64,000 nucleotides of DNA from Gari tellinella (Eukaryota > Mollusca > Bivalvia > Cardiida > Psammobiidae): contig OV277864.1 of assembly GCA_922989275.2 (NCBI GenBank), positions 4,712,001-4,776,000 of the forward strand, read 5' to 3'. The notes under the pieces were generated by a model that saw nothing but the letters and a program-made list of their open reading frames with translations, was not told where the DNA came from and searched no databases. This document shows, in pieces, positions 54,233-64,000 of this stretch (position 1 is the first letter of the stretch; each line of letters opens with the position of its first letter). Made by a program: the position numbers and the translations under genes.

Positions 54233-55524
54233 TCTCCTATTATATATACTCACCTATAAAGACAAACAGTGTACATAAAATATAAACCCTGTTCCAAAAC
54301 CTTACAATCAAAAAGACCGCCAACACAGTAAGTAAATACATGTAAAACATCTAACAAAACATATATGACAAGATTATTAGTAACACGGGAAAGAATTTAA
54401 CGATACTACCTAAAAGTGTGTTAATAATCTTAGTATTGATTGAAGTATTTTATATTATTTTTTGTATTATTGGGTGTGTATACAACCAGTAAATAAAGTA
54501 ATTCATAGACTCGAGTTTTGTTTACTTTTTAAAAGAATCCCGGAATTATGGTTTCCTTATTCTAATATTTATAGAACTGATCAGTAACACCGTAAAATCA
54601 CAATTGTATTTGGCGATGAGTTTTTGCCTTTTTAATATTTAGACGGCAATGCATATTATACTCTATAGTCCCTTCGATGGTGGCTGCATTCACGTGTGCT
54701 TGCAAGTTTTGTCATATGTTTTTATTTCTCAAAGTAAATGTCTAGGCATTTTAAACAATACAAATCGGTATGAGGGTTAAAAGGTTTGGATCCTAATCAG
54801 AGGGTGTATTTTTGCGACGTCTATCATGATCAAAAGTGTTGGCAAAACGTTGTCATGCTGTGCTTACATGTTTGTACTACTGTAAGTTTTGAGACCTATA
54901 TTCGGAAATAAATGTAAACACATAAATATGCTATGCTAGCTTTATTTACATATTGCAATCTACAGTACAATATCTCTCAATAAATTTTAGGAAAATAAAG
55001 AATACTACAAAAAACAGATAACTGCTTAATGAAAGATGAAAGTACCGGTAATACAAAAAGTTCCAACGAATTTTTCTGCCTTACTATTATTCTGCTTTAA
55101 GCTACCAAATGTTACCAGCTGGTTTAGAAACTGAACATTTCGTTTGACCCGTAAACTGTTTAGAGAGAGTTCACTGTTTTTGCATGTAGACAACAAATAT
55201 GTAGTTGTCTACAAGATATATGTCTTGTTCTTGAAAAGGCAAATGGGCAAACAAACTATTGACATATAGATATATTTGCATACATGTGATATATGTATAC
55301 AATACAATATGGCATATGTGGTATACGGTACCAAAAGCGGTATATTTCTCAGTGTGATCGAAACAAAGCGCACATGTAACGCAACAAATTGTTAGAAATG
55401 ACAGCATCTTGAAAAGCTCTATGAACAATTTGATCTGAGTTGATAACAGTTGCGAGCGGCTCCAAACTATTTGCTTTTGTAAACATTACTAACTCTTTCG
55501 ACACCAAATTTTTCGTGGGAATTG
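54233..55524. other. no gene seen
   Basis: AT-rich. A decayed core 1 at 54778-54840 (AAGGTTTGGATCC ... TGATCAAAAGTG) is the only repeat recognised. Confidence 0.4.
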
Positions 55525-55800
55525 TACCCTCGCTATTTTGTCGTCTGCTTAAATACTGTTGTCTGCAAGCTCGTTTCAAAGTTAGACTTCAGAAATTACG
55601 ATACGATAGTCAAACAGTTTGGATTCTGATCAGACGTTCGTTTCAAAGTTCGATTTAAGCTAAAATGACTTAATGAATTGTGATACAAGTGTCAAACAGT
55701 TTGGATTCTGATCAGACGCCGCATTTCGCGGCGTCTGATCAGGATTCAAATTGTTTGCAATGTCGACTTTATGCCACTTTGACGCCGAAATAGTCAACCC
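55525..55800. mobile_element. D element with an internal partial duplication
   Basis: Two successive starts of the hairpin (GTCAAACAGTTTGGATTC at about 55608 and 55690), each tied to GTTTCAAAGTT. The second hairpin is complete (tip GACGCCGCATTTCGCGGCG). Left and right ends are decayed. Confidence 0.65.
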
Positions 55801-55829
55801 ATATGCGGTTATATGTAAAGATTAACGTC

Positions 55830-56295
55830 ATTGGCAAATAAAACTCTTATTTCCATTGCAGACAGGTTGGAGCCAGATCAGAGGCCAAGTAACTCGGTGT
55901 CTGTCAGGCTACAAAGTATTTGACAGCCATATTAAAAAAATAATACCAATGTTCAATACAGCAATTTTCTATAGTTTCGTGATTTACCTTTGCGTTTCGT
56001 TTCAGGGCTGCCATAAGATGATAAAAAAAATCCTAAGATTTCAAAATTTTCAATTTTTCAAGAGCGATTTTCCGAATTATACCCATAGTCTGTTTCTAGT
56101 TTTTAAGACACGTGATGCTTAAAGCAGGTTGAAAGTAAAGCAGAATGTGCCTTAAGGCGCATTTTGCTTTACTTTCAGCCTGCTTTAAGCTTCAATTTGT
56201 TTTGAATAAAAATCCGAAGATTTCGGAAAAATCCGGAGAAATGGCAGCCCCGTCGTTTGCGTTTAAAAGGGTGAGAATAAACTCTTTACCACTGT
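55830..56295. mobile_element. old A element interrupted by B2
   Basis: Left part with GACAGGTTGGAGCCAGATCAG (core 1) up to TTTGCGTTTCGTTT (56002). Right part GTTTGCGTTTAAAAGGG to TTTACCACTGTG. Confidence 0.7.
56003..56252. mobile_element. B2 element, complete (250 bp), nested in A
   Basis: CAGGGCTGCCAT on the left and ATGGCAGCCCCG on the right (one change from a perfect mirror). Core 2 at 56122-56187, tip GTGCCTTAAGGCGC. TCGTTT is found on both sides and may be the target duplication, but the host sequence is itself repetitive. The ends recall hAT-type tips. Confidence 0.8.
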
Positions 56296-57967
56296 GCCTC
56301 ATAGTTCTCTGCTAAAAAGCAACTGAATGCGAATGCCATCATACTCAATAGACATTTAACACGATGGTTGAAACTTTCTGCTGAATGTTTAGAGTCCTAT
56401 TGACTCACGTTCAACCCTGAAAGGCGATAAAGTGCTTAATAGTTAATGGGGTTTTGGAAATGCACTACTGGATAATATAATTAAGTCATGTCTTAAGAGA
56501 ACAATTACAGATGCTTTTAAAAGTTCAAAAATGGTACAATGGAATCAGATATTATTCTTTCCCGGCACAGAGTGGTGTGCTGTAAATGCAGTCTATATAC
56601 ACTATCTGATCAGGCATCGAGTTATTATACAAGGATGTCGAAAATGTCAAGAACATTAATTTCATTTCATTACATGTTATTGGGTTTAGTCGGTGTTTAG
56701 CTTTGTTCGGAGCATGGAGCCATCATTATAACAATATAGTATGGCTGAAAAAATAATAAAATGAGATAAAAATGAGCATGATCTAATAAGATTATGCCCA
56801 AGAACGACATAAAGCTACAATCAAAGCTAAAACATGACTGTCCGTTTGTCTGTTTTGGCGATCATTTGTGTTAACGTTATTTTTAAAACGCTTTTGTAAA
56901 CTATCATCATTTTAATTATCTTTCAATAAGTAAACCATTCATTTATAAGTGATATATACGAATAAACAAGTTACGGAATAAGCAAATGTGATTCTAACCA
57001 AACTATGTACTACTGAAACACTGGTTTTTATAAACTTTGAATAATTCAACAGATGTGGGAGTGATTGAACCGTCGGATTCATTATTAGAATTGCAAATTA
57101 TCGTGTTCTATAATTTGGTGTACTTAACGTGACATTTCTATATGATATTTCAAAATGTAAATCAACTTTATCGATGTTTGTAATACTTTTATTGAAAATT
57201 ACCATGGCAGTGCGAGTTTTACTTCAGCGTTGGTGTAATATATATTGTACATGTATAAAAAAGTATCGAATATAATCAAATACAAGCCAAAACTCTTGAA
57301 TCTTTGGAAAGCCCAACACTCAAACAAGCCTTTGGTTTTTCGACATCCGAATTAATTTTATATTGTTACATATCCTATACAAAGTGTATAATTATGTAGA
57401 ATGTGTGGAACAAACGATGGCTTATAGAAATATACTGGTAGAGCATACACATCTTGCTGGAGATTTCTTTTCTAAGTTTCACTTTTATTTAAGTGCCTAT
57501 TTCTTAAACGGAGGTATACTTATTTTTGGCGTAGTGCTAGTTATGTACACTTTAAACGAACAGTGGTACTAATATTTATTTCGATTCTAACACTTCAATT
57601 TACCTACATTTTGCACCGACATTAATCTGTTACAGCACGTGCGTGTTTTATAGATTATTTAAATATAGCTACGTTCCTCCTTTGTTTTATATAGGGATGT
57701 GCGCGAGGTACATTGGACTACCATTTATTGTGTAAGCCGATTCTGATAAAACCTCAAACTGTTTCGCATTCAGATATACATAAATCGTCAGAATGTTTAA
57801 CACGCTGTTATTTATTTGACGGCGTTGCAGACCTAATGATCCATTTAAATGACCCCTTCCTGGTTCCAGCTATATATCGAGTATGAAAAATAAAACGACG
57901 ACGATGACGGACAGACGACCACGGGCCGAATACCGAATACCTTACTACATGTAATAATATACAGTTA
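56296..57967. other. no gene seen
   Basis: AT-rich. AGAACAATTACAG-type and ATTCTTTCCCGG (56565) words hint at dead A pieces. No coding evidence. Confidence 0.4.
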
Positions 57968-58099
57968 TTAAACGGCCGAGGGCGGGCCGTCGTTGCTAAT
58001 TGGCCCAAGTTAGCCATAATGGCACGAGTGCCTTGGCCCGTGTGCCAATGTGGCTAACGAGTGCCAGTAAGCAACGACGGCCCGCCCTCGGCCGTTTAA
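57968..58099. repeat. GC-rich double cruciform
   Basis: Perfect 30-bp outer arms (TTAAACGGCCGAGGGCGGGC onward, and its mirror) enclose a second inverted pair, GTTAGCCATAATGGCA with TGCCAATGTGGCTAAC. GC content is far above the surroundings. Confidence 0.85.
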
Positions 58100-58268
58100 T
58101 GACTTGTTTATTGTAAACCTGGTTCAAAATCAACGAATACGTAGATTGTTTGAATGTTTACATAAGCGCGGCCGTTATAGAAATCAAATGACGTCATCTT
58201 CAACGAACGTTGGCCATTTTGAACGTTACGTTGCTAACGTTTTCACGTTCATAAATTCTGTTGCCCCC

Positions 58269-58329
58269 GGGCCAATAACCGGATGCAGTCCAAATAACCT
58301 GTAATTGGACTGCATCCGGTTATTGGCCC
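58269..58329. repeat. perfect 25-bp-arm hairpin
   Basis: GGGCCAATAACCGGATGCAG plus TCCAA and its exact mirror, separated by 11 bases (ATAACCTGTAA). Confidence 0.9.
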
Positions 58330-58538
58330 GCTCAGCAAGGGCGTATTGCATTGTCATCATAGCAAATTCTGTTACTATTTATAGTAAGGTATACAATAAT
58401 AGGTTCGTCAGTCTTTCCTATGAGTTATTAATTCCTTGTAAAAAAGAAAGAATTTGAGTGTTAATTGAGACGAGAGTGTCGATAAAGCATTTAATTCTGT
58501 CCCCTAAAGCAAATTTGCAAGTTTAAGTCATTTTGTAT

Positions 58539-58782
58539 CTTGACCCTTTACCCGTTTATAACATTAAATACAGGTGATCACTTAAAGCAGGTTTAAAGTA
58601 AAGCAGAATGTGCCCTAAGGCACATTCTGCTTTACTTTCAGCCTGCTTTAAACTACCAACTGCTAGGCTATATAAAATATTTGTTATAGTAATTGTTCAT
58701 GAGGGTATAAACTGGAACTGTTTTCTTAAGCGGAGGATTAAATCAAATACGCTAAAAGTCGTTTCTATGGGGGAAAGGTTAA
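58539..58782. mobile_element. B element, 244 bp
   Basis: TTGACCCTTTACCC (left TTAA mutated) to GGGGGAAAGGTTAA. Core 2 at 58585-58653, tip GTGCCCTAAGGCAC. Confidence 0.9.
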
Positions 58783-58865
58783 AGCAGAATGAAATTAAAA
58801 ATTATGAAACCTTATACGGTTCTTGCAGTTAGTATGTATGCATATATATTCCAAAACCTCATGCC

Positions 58866-59095
58866 TTACCTTTTCGCTGCCAAATTAATCGTGAGGGTTT
58901 AATTGTCGTCTGCTTCAATTTTATTGTTTGCAAGTTTGTTTCAAAGTAAGATTCAATGTAGTATGACTCAAAACATATCGATACGAGTGTCAAACAGAAT
59001 GGATCCTGACAAGACGCCGCGTGACGCGGCGTCTGATCAGGACCCAAACTGTTTACAAACGCGCTTTTTTGTGTCATTTAGAGTAAAAGGGGTTA
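58866..59095. mobile_element. D element
   Basis: TTACCTTTTCGCTGCC, TTGTCGTCTGCTTC, core 1 at 58990-59056 (tip ACGCCGCGTGACGCGGCGT), ending AAAGGGGTTAA. Confidence 0.8.
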
Positions 59096-59799
59096 AATTG
59101 GAATTATTTTGTAGCAGCCGCTTTCTGGAGCGCGTCCTTGGAGCATACCACTATTTAACAAATAGTGAAGAAGGAGTGATTAAACTGAAAAAGCAATGCA
59201 ACACATTTTGGATAATGAAATCAATTTGTAACGCTCTGACAAATGAATCTTAGTGCACCTAATCAAACGCTGTATTATTTATCCTCCATCTGATCTGGCA
59301 CCAAGCTGTTTGCCACGAAATCAGGTTTAACACAAACACCTTATGAGAGATATAACAACGTCTTCTCCGCTGTACACTATCTGACACATAGTGATTGTGC
59401 AGCACATTTATTTATTTATCTGTAATTTCAGTTTCATATTATATATGGGAACTGTATCCGCCAACACAGTAAATCACCATGTCAGCCATTTAAATTGCGC
59501 TTTGCGAGAATGATGGAGGTGACCGCATTATATCCCGTTTCACTAAGTCATCCCTGAAATTCAACTTAAATAAGGTAAATTATTCATATATAGGGTTTAT
59601 TTTAACACTATATTATATCAATATATTAACAATAAGCAACACACAGTGCATACGCTGAACAGAGGGCTTCAACATGAGGCTTCTGATCAGGGTCTGAACT
59701 GTTTGCATATGACAAGTGAAGTCCTCAATAGTAGTGTACTGTTGATGTTAGTAAATGACAAGTGTACTCATCTTAAGAGTAGATTGGGTTAAACAAAAC

Positions 59800-59960
59800 T
59801 GAATGAAACACAATAGAATAAAATGTAGAATATTATTTCATTTGGAAAACATTGGCGATTTATTTTAATCTGAGAGGCAAACAGTTTGGAGCCATGTTAC
59901 ATAACGTCTGGTCAGTATCCAAACTGTTTGCACTGGATATGATTGTTTAAGATTAAGTGA
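59800..59960. mobile_element. decayed A element
   Basis: AATAAAATGTAGAATATT, GGCAAACAGTTTGGAGCC, TATCCAAACTGTTTGCACTGG. Ends lost. Confidence 0.55.
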
Positions 59961-59971
59961 GAATTGCATCT

Positions 59972-61360
59972 TACAGTGGTAGATACGCTATTCCTACCCA
60001 CTTTACGCGTTTCTTACGCGTTCGTTAAGCGTTCGTTAAGCGTTCGTTAAGCGTTCGTTACCCGTTTCGTTTAACGCGTTTACTACCCGTTTCTTAACGC
60101 GTTTAAACGCGTTTAAAAGAGCCCGGATGAAAGGGGAGTAATCATGGAGAAAGGGAGGTAATCCATGTATGACTTGCGGGCCGCTCTTATCCTACTTAAG
60201 AATTTAGTAAATATCGTTACTGTGGAGTAAATATAATCTTATAAAATTTTATGAAATCATTTTCTTTAAGAATAAAGGTTATCCTGTGGGAGTTTTATGA
60301 ATATACATTTATTTTCCCATATAAAGGATACGGTTTAAAAAGGATTATGTAAATTGTGTATATTACTATTACTATGAAAATGCGGAATTCCCAAATGCCA
60401 CATGTGGCATGCAGGGCTAGCCGCTAACACTGTTGCGTCACAAGCCGGACAGGAGGGTAATAAAACTGCGGCTTATCAAAGAAAGTATCCTAATGCCCCA
60501 TTGGGGTTGATTGGAATATCAACCAAATAAACCAAACCTTATATGCGAGTATGTGTCAGTTATTATACTCTCTCTCATCAAAGTAAAAGATATCTGTATA
60601 GTTTGAATATGGATGAGACTCCCGTAACTCGGCATTTCATCTAGAGCCAAACTGTAAAAATGAAATCAAGACCGTATGCTTCATTCTTAGCTGTAAAACA
60701 TAAGAACCGAACTACTCGGCGTCCCATCTACATCTAAATCGATAGTGTTAACTATTATGAAAGTAATTGGGTTTATTCAAAGCTGTCAGTTTGGATCCTG
60801 ATGCTATGCCGATCTATACAGCCAGGCGTTTGATCTGGATTCAAACCGTTTGAATAAAAATCAACATGGAAGGAATTATTCTAATACATGTACATATCAA
60901 ACAGAAATAATCTCGATGAAACGCCGAGTCACTCAGCATTATGATCGAGATCCAAACTGTCTATATTTATATAAATTCTATAAGCGAAACCAGTTTAGAT
61001 CCTGATAAAAGGCGTCTCATTTACAGAAAATGTTTTCAAAAATCGCATTACAATATGAGTTTTATCGCGAAAATGCCCCAGTGACAAATCGATTCTTGTA
61101 TTTGATAAACCCGTTTCATTCGGATTTTTCTAAAACGGCAATCATCGATAAGATCCGAAATCTCCGCGTGAAACGGAAAACGGACGCCCCAATCGCAGCA
61201 TCTCGGGTATAACCGTTTATTAACGCGTTTAAACGCGTTCAAATCGTTAGGCCTTAACCGTTCGTTAAGCGTTCATTAAGCGTTCGTTAACCGTTCACTA
61301 TGCGTTTCTTACGCATAGATAAACGCGTAAATGGGTAGGAATAGCGTATTTACCACTGTA
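59972..61360. mobile_element. C element copy 2 (1.39 kb), inverted relative to copy 1
   Basis: TACAGTGGTAGATACGCTAT to ATAGCGTATTTACCACTGTA. Near the left end GTTCGTTAAGC repeats four times in tandem (60021-60062). Contains the same hairpins as copy 1, in reverse order. The right TA is shared with the A element that follows. Confidence 0.88.
61030..61212 (+). CDS. 60-codon frame in C copy 2
   Basis: Same frame as at 52988-53170, with I/Y and S/P changes and few silent ones. Not recognised; coding status unproven. Confidence 0.25.
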   Translation: MFSKIALQYEFYRENAPVTNRFLYLINPFHSDFSKTAIIDKIRNLRVKRKTDAPIAASRV

Positions 61361-61608
61361 CAGTGGAGAATCTGTTATTCGTTCCCGTTTAAACGCAAAC
61401 GTACGCAAAGGCAAAGCAGTAAAACGTAGAAAAGAACAACTTTTAGACAATTCTGATAATTCATGTTTATCTTGGTGGCAAACAATTTGGAGCCAGATCA
61501 GACGCCGGGTTACCCGGCGTTTGATCTGGCTCCAAACTGTTTGTATTGTAAATAATAGTTTTAATGTAAACGCGTTTATTGGGAAAGAATAACACATTCT
61601 CCACTGTA
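61359..61608. mobile_element. A element, full length (250 bp), abutting C
   Basis: TACAGTGGAGAATCTG to TTCTCCACTGTA. Its first TA (61359-61360) is the terminal TA of C copy 2. Core 1 at 61478-61550. Confidence 0.93.
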
Positions 61609-61934
61609 TATACTGTGGTATGTATGGGAATCTTGTTATTATATTCCATGTAAGTCAAACGAAAATACGCGCATACACACTGTTACAAAATGTAGAATAT
61701 TACTATGTTTTTAATTGTGTATATTGATTTGAATGTTCAAAAGGATTTAAAACTGCTTGGATGTATTTATGCTTGAAAGTCCTAAAGTATATATTTGACT
61801 TTCGTACAACGTTTTTATTTCCAGTTTAAAAAAGTTATTTGCAATATTGAAATGCAGACAATGGCAGTGTTTTTAAATGGTTTTGATTACAAATTATCCT
61901 CATAGGAAAGCAGTTGAGAGCCTGGTCACAACAT

Positions 61935-62157
61935 TATAAAACTTCGTACAAATATTGTCGTAAGTCAGATATAAAAAAATCTCATTTTTTACTTATTTCT
62001 CCATCTAATCATGTCATGTGTAATGTCTTCAGAATCGTCTTACAAAGACGATTCCACAGAGAGGTCACAAGAAAAGATTAGATAGAGAAATAAGAAATTA
62101 AAAGCATTTTAAAATTTTGACTTATGACAACATTTGTCGTACGAAGATTTATGAAAC
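61935..62157. mobile_element. G element copy 2
   Basis: AAAACTTCGTACAAAT, TGTCGTAAGTCAGAT, central palindrome AATCGTCTTACAAAGACGATT, ACTTATGACAACATTTGTCG, TACGAAGATTT. Confidence 0.75.
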
Positions 62158-62403
62158 GGGCCCCAGGTTTATAACTGGTTAAAGATGTGGGGAAACTTTC
62201 AAGTTTGCTTATGGAAGGTCGGTAGTTCTACCCAGTTACCGATGTGTGCCTGAAACAGTGCAACAAAGGCTTCTGGGGTCTTCATTTATGTGTAATTATA
62301 GCTTGACGTCGCAATGCTACTGAAATACTGTTAAAAGCAACGAAAAACTAACACATTATAACTGGTTAAATACACAATTAGAAAGAGATTGATTTTCAAG
62401 CTG

Positions 62404-62611
62404 TTTACCCTTTAAATGCTTAGCATAACTTGGCTAGCACTTGTAAACAGTGGAGATGTAGGAAAGAAAAGACGCCGTGAAACACGGCGTCTTTTCTTGA
62501 TTAACAATCATATTTTACATTTCTTCAGCGTAATAAAAATAAATCTCATTTCTAGTATTTTCGCAGACGATGTTTTTAAAGCAGACGACGAGGCAACTCG
62601 AAAAGTGTTAA
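62404..62611. mobile_element. D-related element with a different hairpin
   Basis: TTTACCCTTTAAATGC on the left, TTAA at 62608-62611 on the right, GCAGACGATG and GCAGACGACGAGG near the right end as in D. The central hairpin is AAGAAAAGACGCCGTG and its mirror; only the GACGCCG part resembles core 1. Confidence 0.6.
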
Positions 62612-63281
62612 TCGTCAATCAAAGCGCTTCCGTTAAGACGTTAACATAAATAGCTGTCAAATACCGACACGTGATCAATCATCCAGAAAATATGTATATT
62701 GAATTTGCAAAAATAACAATAATTTAGAATTTACAATGTTTATCTGAAATAGTTATGTTTGGACGAAAATATATTTATTTTCAGAAAGATAAATATTGTC
62801 TAGTTGAACGAATTAGTTTAGAAATGAATTTCGTTAGAACTGCAGAAAATGAAATAATGGTTTTATTTTTTACTGCTAGAAATGTACATTGTACAATACA
62901 GGATAGTTTTATGCGGTATGCAAACAGGAAGGAGTAACTGTTGTGATATTTCACAGCAAGTGGTTGGTTAACGCATTCAATGTGCAAACAGCTACATGAA
63001 GTTACTTTAATTAGTACGAAATACCAATGGTGACTTTCGACTTCAAAATTCAAGCTTCATACTTTAGACTTGAAACATAAAACTTCAGATTTCTGACTTC
63101 AGACTTCAGACTAGTTTAAACATATTTTATTTCGAATATTTTACTTCAGACTTAAAATAGCTCATGGGAAAAACACCGACATGCCCTTCTTTTAATTTTG
63201 GCAGAGGAAACAATCGCCGTCAAATTAATACACAACTAAGCCACCCACCCACTGCAAGGTAGGAATATATTAGGGAGTCTT
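62612..63281. other. no gene; CTTCAGA-type repeat at 63035-63165
   Basis: The tract around 63035-63165 repeats GACTTCAGACTTCAGACT with variants. The remainder is AT-rich and unassigned. Confidence 0.5.
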
Positions 63282-63480
63282 ACAGTGGAGAAAATACTAA
63301 ACTCTCCTCCCCTCAAACAAAACCTCACAAATAATCAATAAATTCCGTTTCCATGTGTAACATATTAAATCCATTGCAAACAGACTGTAACAAGACTAGG
63401 CGCCGGGTAAGCCGGTGTAAAATTAAGGTCCTAACTGTTTGCCACTGAAATAGACTGTTCTACATCGCATTCAATTCGAG
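63282..63480. mobile_element. decayed A element
   Basis: TTACAGTGGAGAAAATAC at the left, GCAAACAGACTG, TAGGCGCCGGGTAAGCCGG, AACTGTTTGCCACTG. Right end lost. Confidence 0.6.
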
Positions 63481-63640
63481 TGCGTTTAGTTTCTCTTGTC
63501 GAGTGTCGGTTACGAGACGTTCAGATTTAGTATCATTAAAATGATAATTTATATGCATTCTAGGTTCTGTTTGTCACTAGCTCAAAATGAATCAAAATAC
63601 TTACGCAAAGTAATTGACATTTAACACGTTATGTCAGTCA

Positions 63641-63889
63641 TAACAGTGGAGAAGACGTCATTCGTCCCATTTAAACACCACGCAATGCAAACACAATGCA
63701 CTAGAATGTAGACAATTTCAATATTTACACATTTAAACGGTTCATTTAAATGTGAGTTACAAGCAGTTTGGAGCATGATCAGACGCCGGATTATCCGTTG
63801 TCTGATCTGGCTCCAAACTGTTTGCAACTGAAATAAAAGTTACAGAGTAAACGCGTTTATTTGGAAAGGATGGTGTCTTCCCCGCTGTA
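63641..63889. mobile_element. A element, diverged, 249 bp
   Basis: TAACAGTGGAGAAGACG to GTCTTCCCCGCTGTA; core 1 at 63757-63827 (CAAGCAGTTTGGAGC, tip GCCGGATTATCCG). Confidence 0.85.
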
Positions 63890-64000
63890 TCATTTGCACA
63901 TTTTGTTGTTTTACAACTGTTCTGGGATTTTATATCTCTGTATTTCATTCAGACAATATAATTAGAATGCCAAACACTTTTAATCCAGGAGAGACGTCAA

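Overview
This 64-kb window looks like AT-rich, repeat-dominated animal DNA, most likely from a bivalve mollusc. Evidence: genes are split by GT-AG introns with long gaps. Several tRNA-derived SINEs are present. The element at 2093-3350 has the layout I associate with the bivalve 'pearl' repeats (tandem ~161-bp units and a terminal hairpin). There is no operon structure, and nearly every short open frame falls inside a repeat. The species cannot be named from the sequence.

Genes. Only one convincing protein gene is seen: a minus-strand, three-exon gene (coding exons 25048-25065, 22090-22223, 20679-20934) for a 135-residue protein I do not recognise. All splice sites are canonical and both exon junctions keep the reading frame. 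A perfect CRE (TGACGTCA) lies about 105 bp upstream of the ATG. Two weaker single-exon candidates lie at 5170-5277 (+) and 5995-6137 (-). A decayed LINE endonuclease domain lies at about 40545-41385.

Repeats. The rest is layered with short palindromic elements that have clear terminal inverted repeats (TIRs). Labels used here: A (TA target, TIR TACAGTGGAGAA; six copies are exactly 250 bp including both TAs). C (1.39 kb, TA, TIR related to A; two nearly identical copies in opposite orientation at 52.8 and 60.0 kb). E (about 360 bp, TA, TIR TACAGCGCTCC). D/D2 (about 180-220 bp, TTAA target, TIR TTAACCCYTTCAC or similar). B (about 250 bp, TTAA, TIR TTAACCCTTTACC). B2 (250 bp, TIR CAGGGCTGCC). 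F (iteron-ended). G, H, J (fold-backs). K and L (TIR elements carrying tRNA-like sequences). M (984 bp, in intron 1 of the gene). A 4.4-kb TA-flanked element (7105-11489) interrupts an A copy.

The main observation is modularity. One central hairpin ('core 1': CAAACAGTTTGGATCC, then GATCAGACGCCG and its mirror) lies inside elements with unrelated ends and different target sites (A, C, E, D). A second hairpin ('core 2': AAAGTAAAGCAGAATG and its mirror) likewise lies inside both B and B2. By eye I count roughly 75 full, half or decayed core-1 hairpins, more than one per kb.

Layout. 1-6.9 kb: tRNA-like elements, pearl-like element, SINE. 6.9-11.5 kb: 4.4-kb element inside A. 11.6-20 kb: dense A/B/D/E. 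20.3-25.3 kb: the gene, with M and SINEs in intron 1. 26-31 kb: A/D nests, plus a retrocopied mRNA 3' end. 32-48 kb: an ancient collinear duplicate of about 16.7-29.2 kb, colonised by a different set of elements and without a recognisable gene copy. 40.5 kb: LINE remnant. 45.3-46.5 kb: tRNA-bearing TIR element. 52.8-61.4 kb: the inverted C pair around two GC-rich cruciforms. Tandem repeats (CT, GACA, CA, AAATTTG, CTTCAGA and a ~60-bp minisatellite) fill some gaps. All family names are local labels made by eye; no database search was run.
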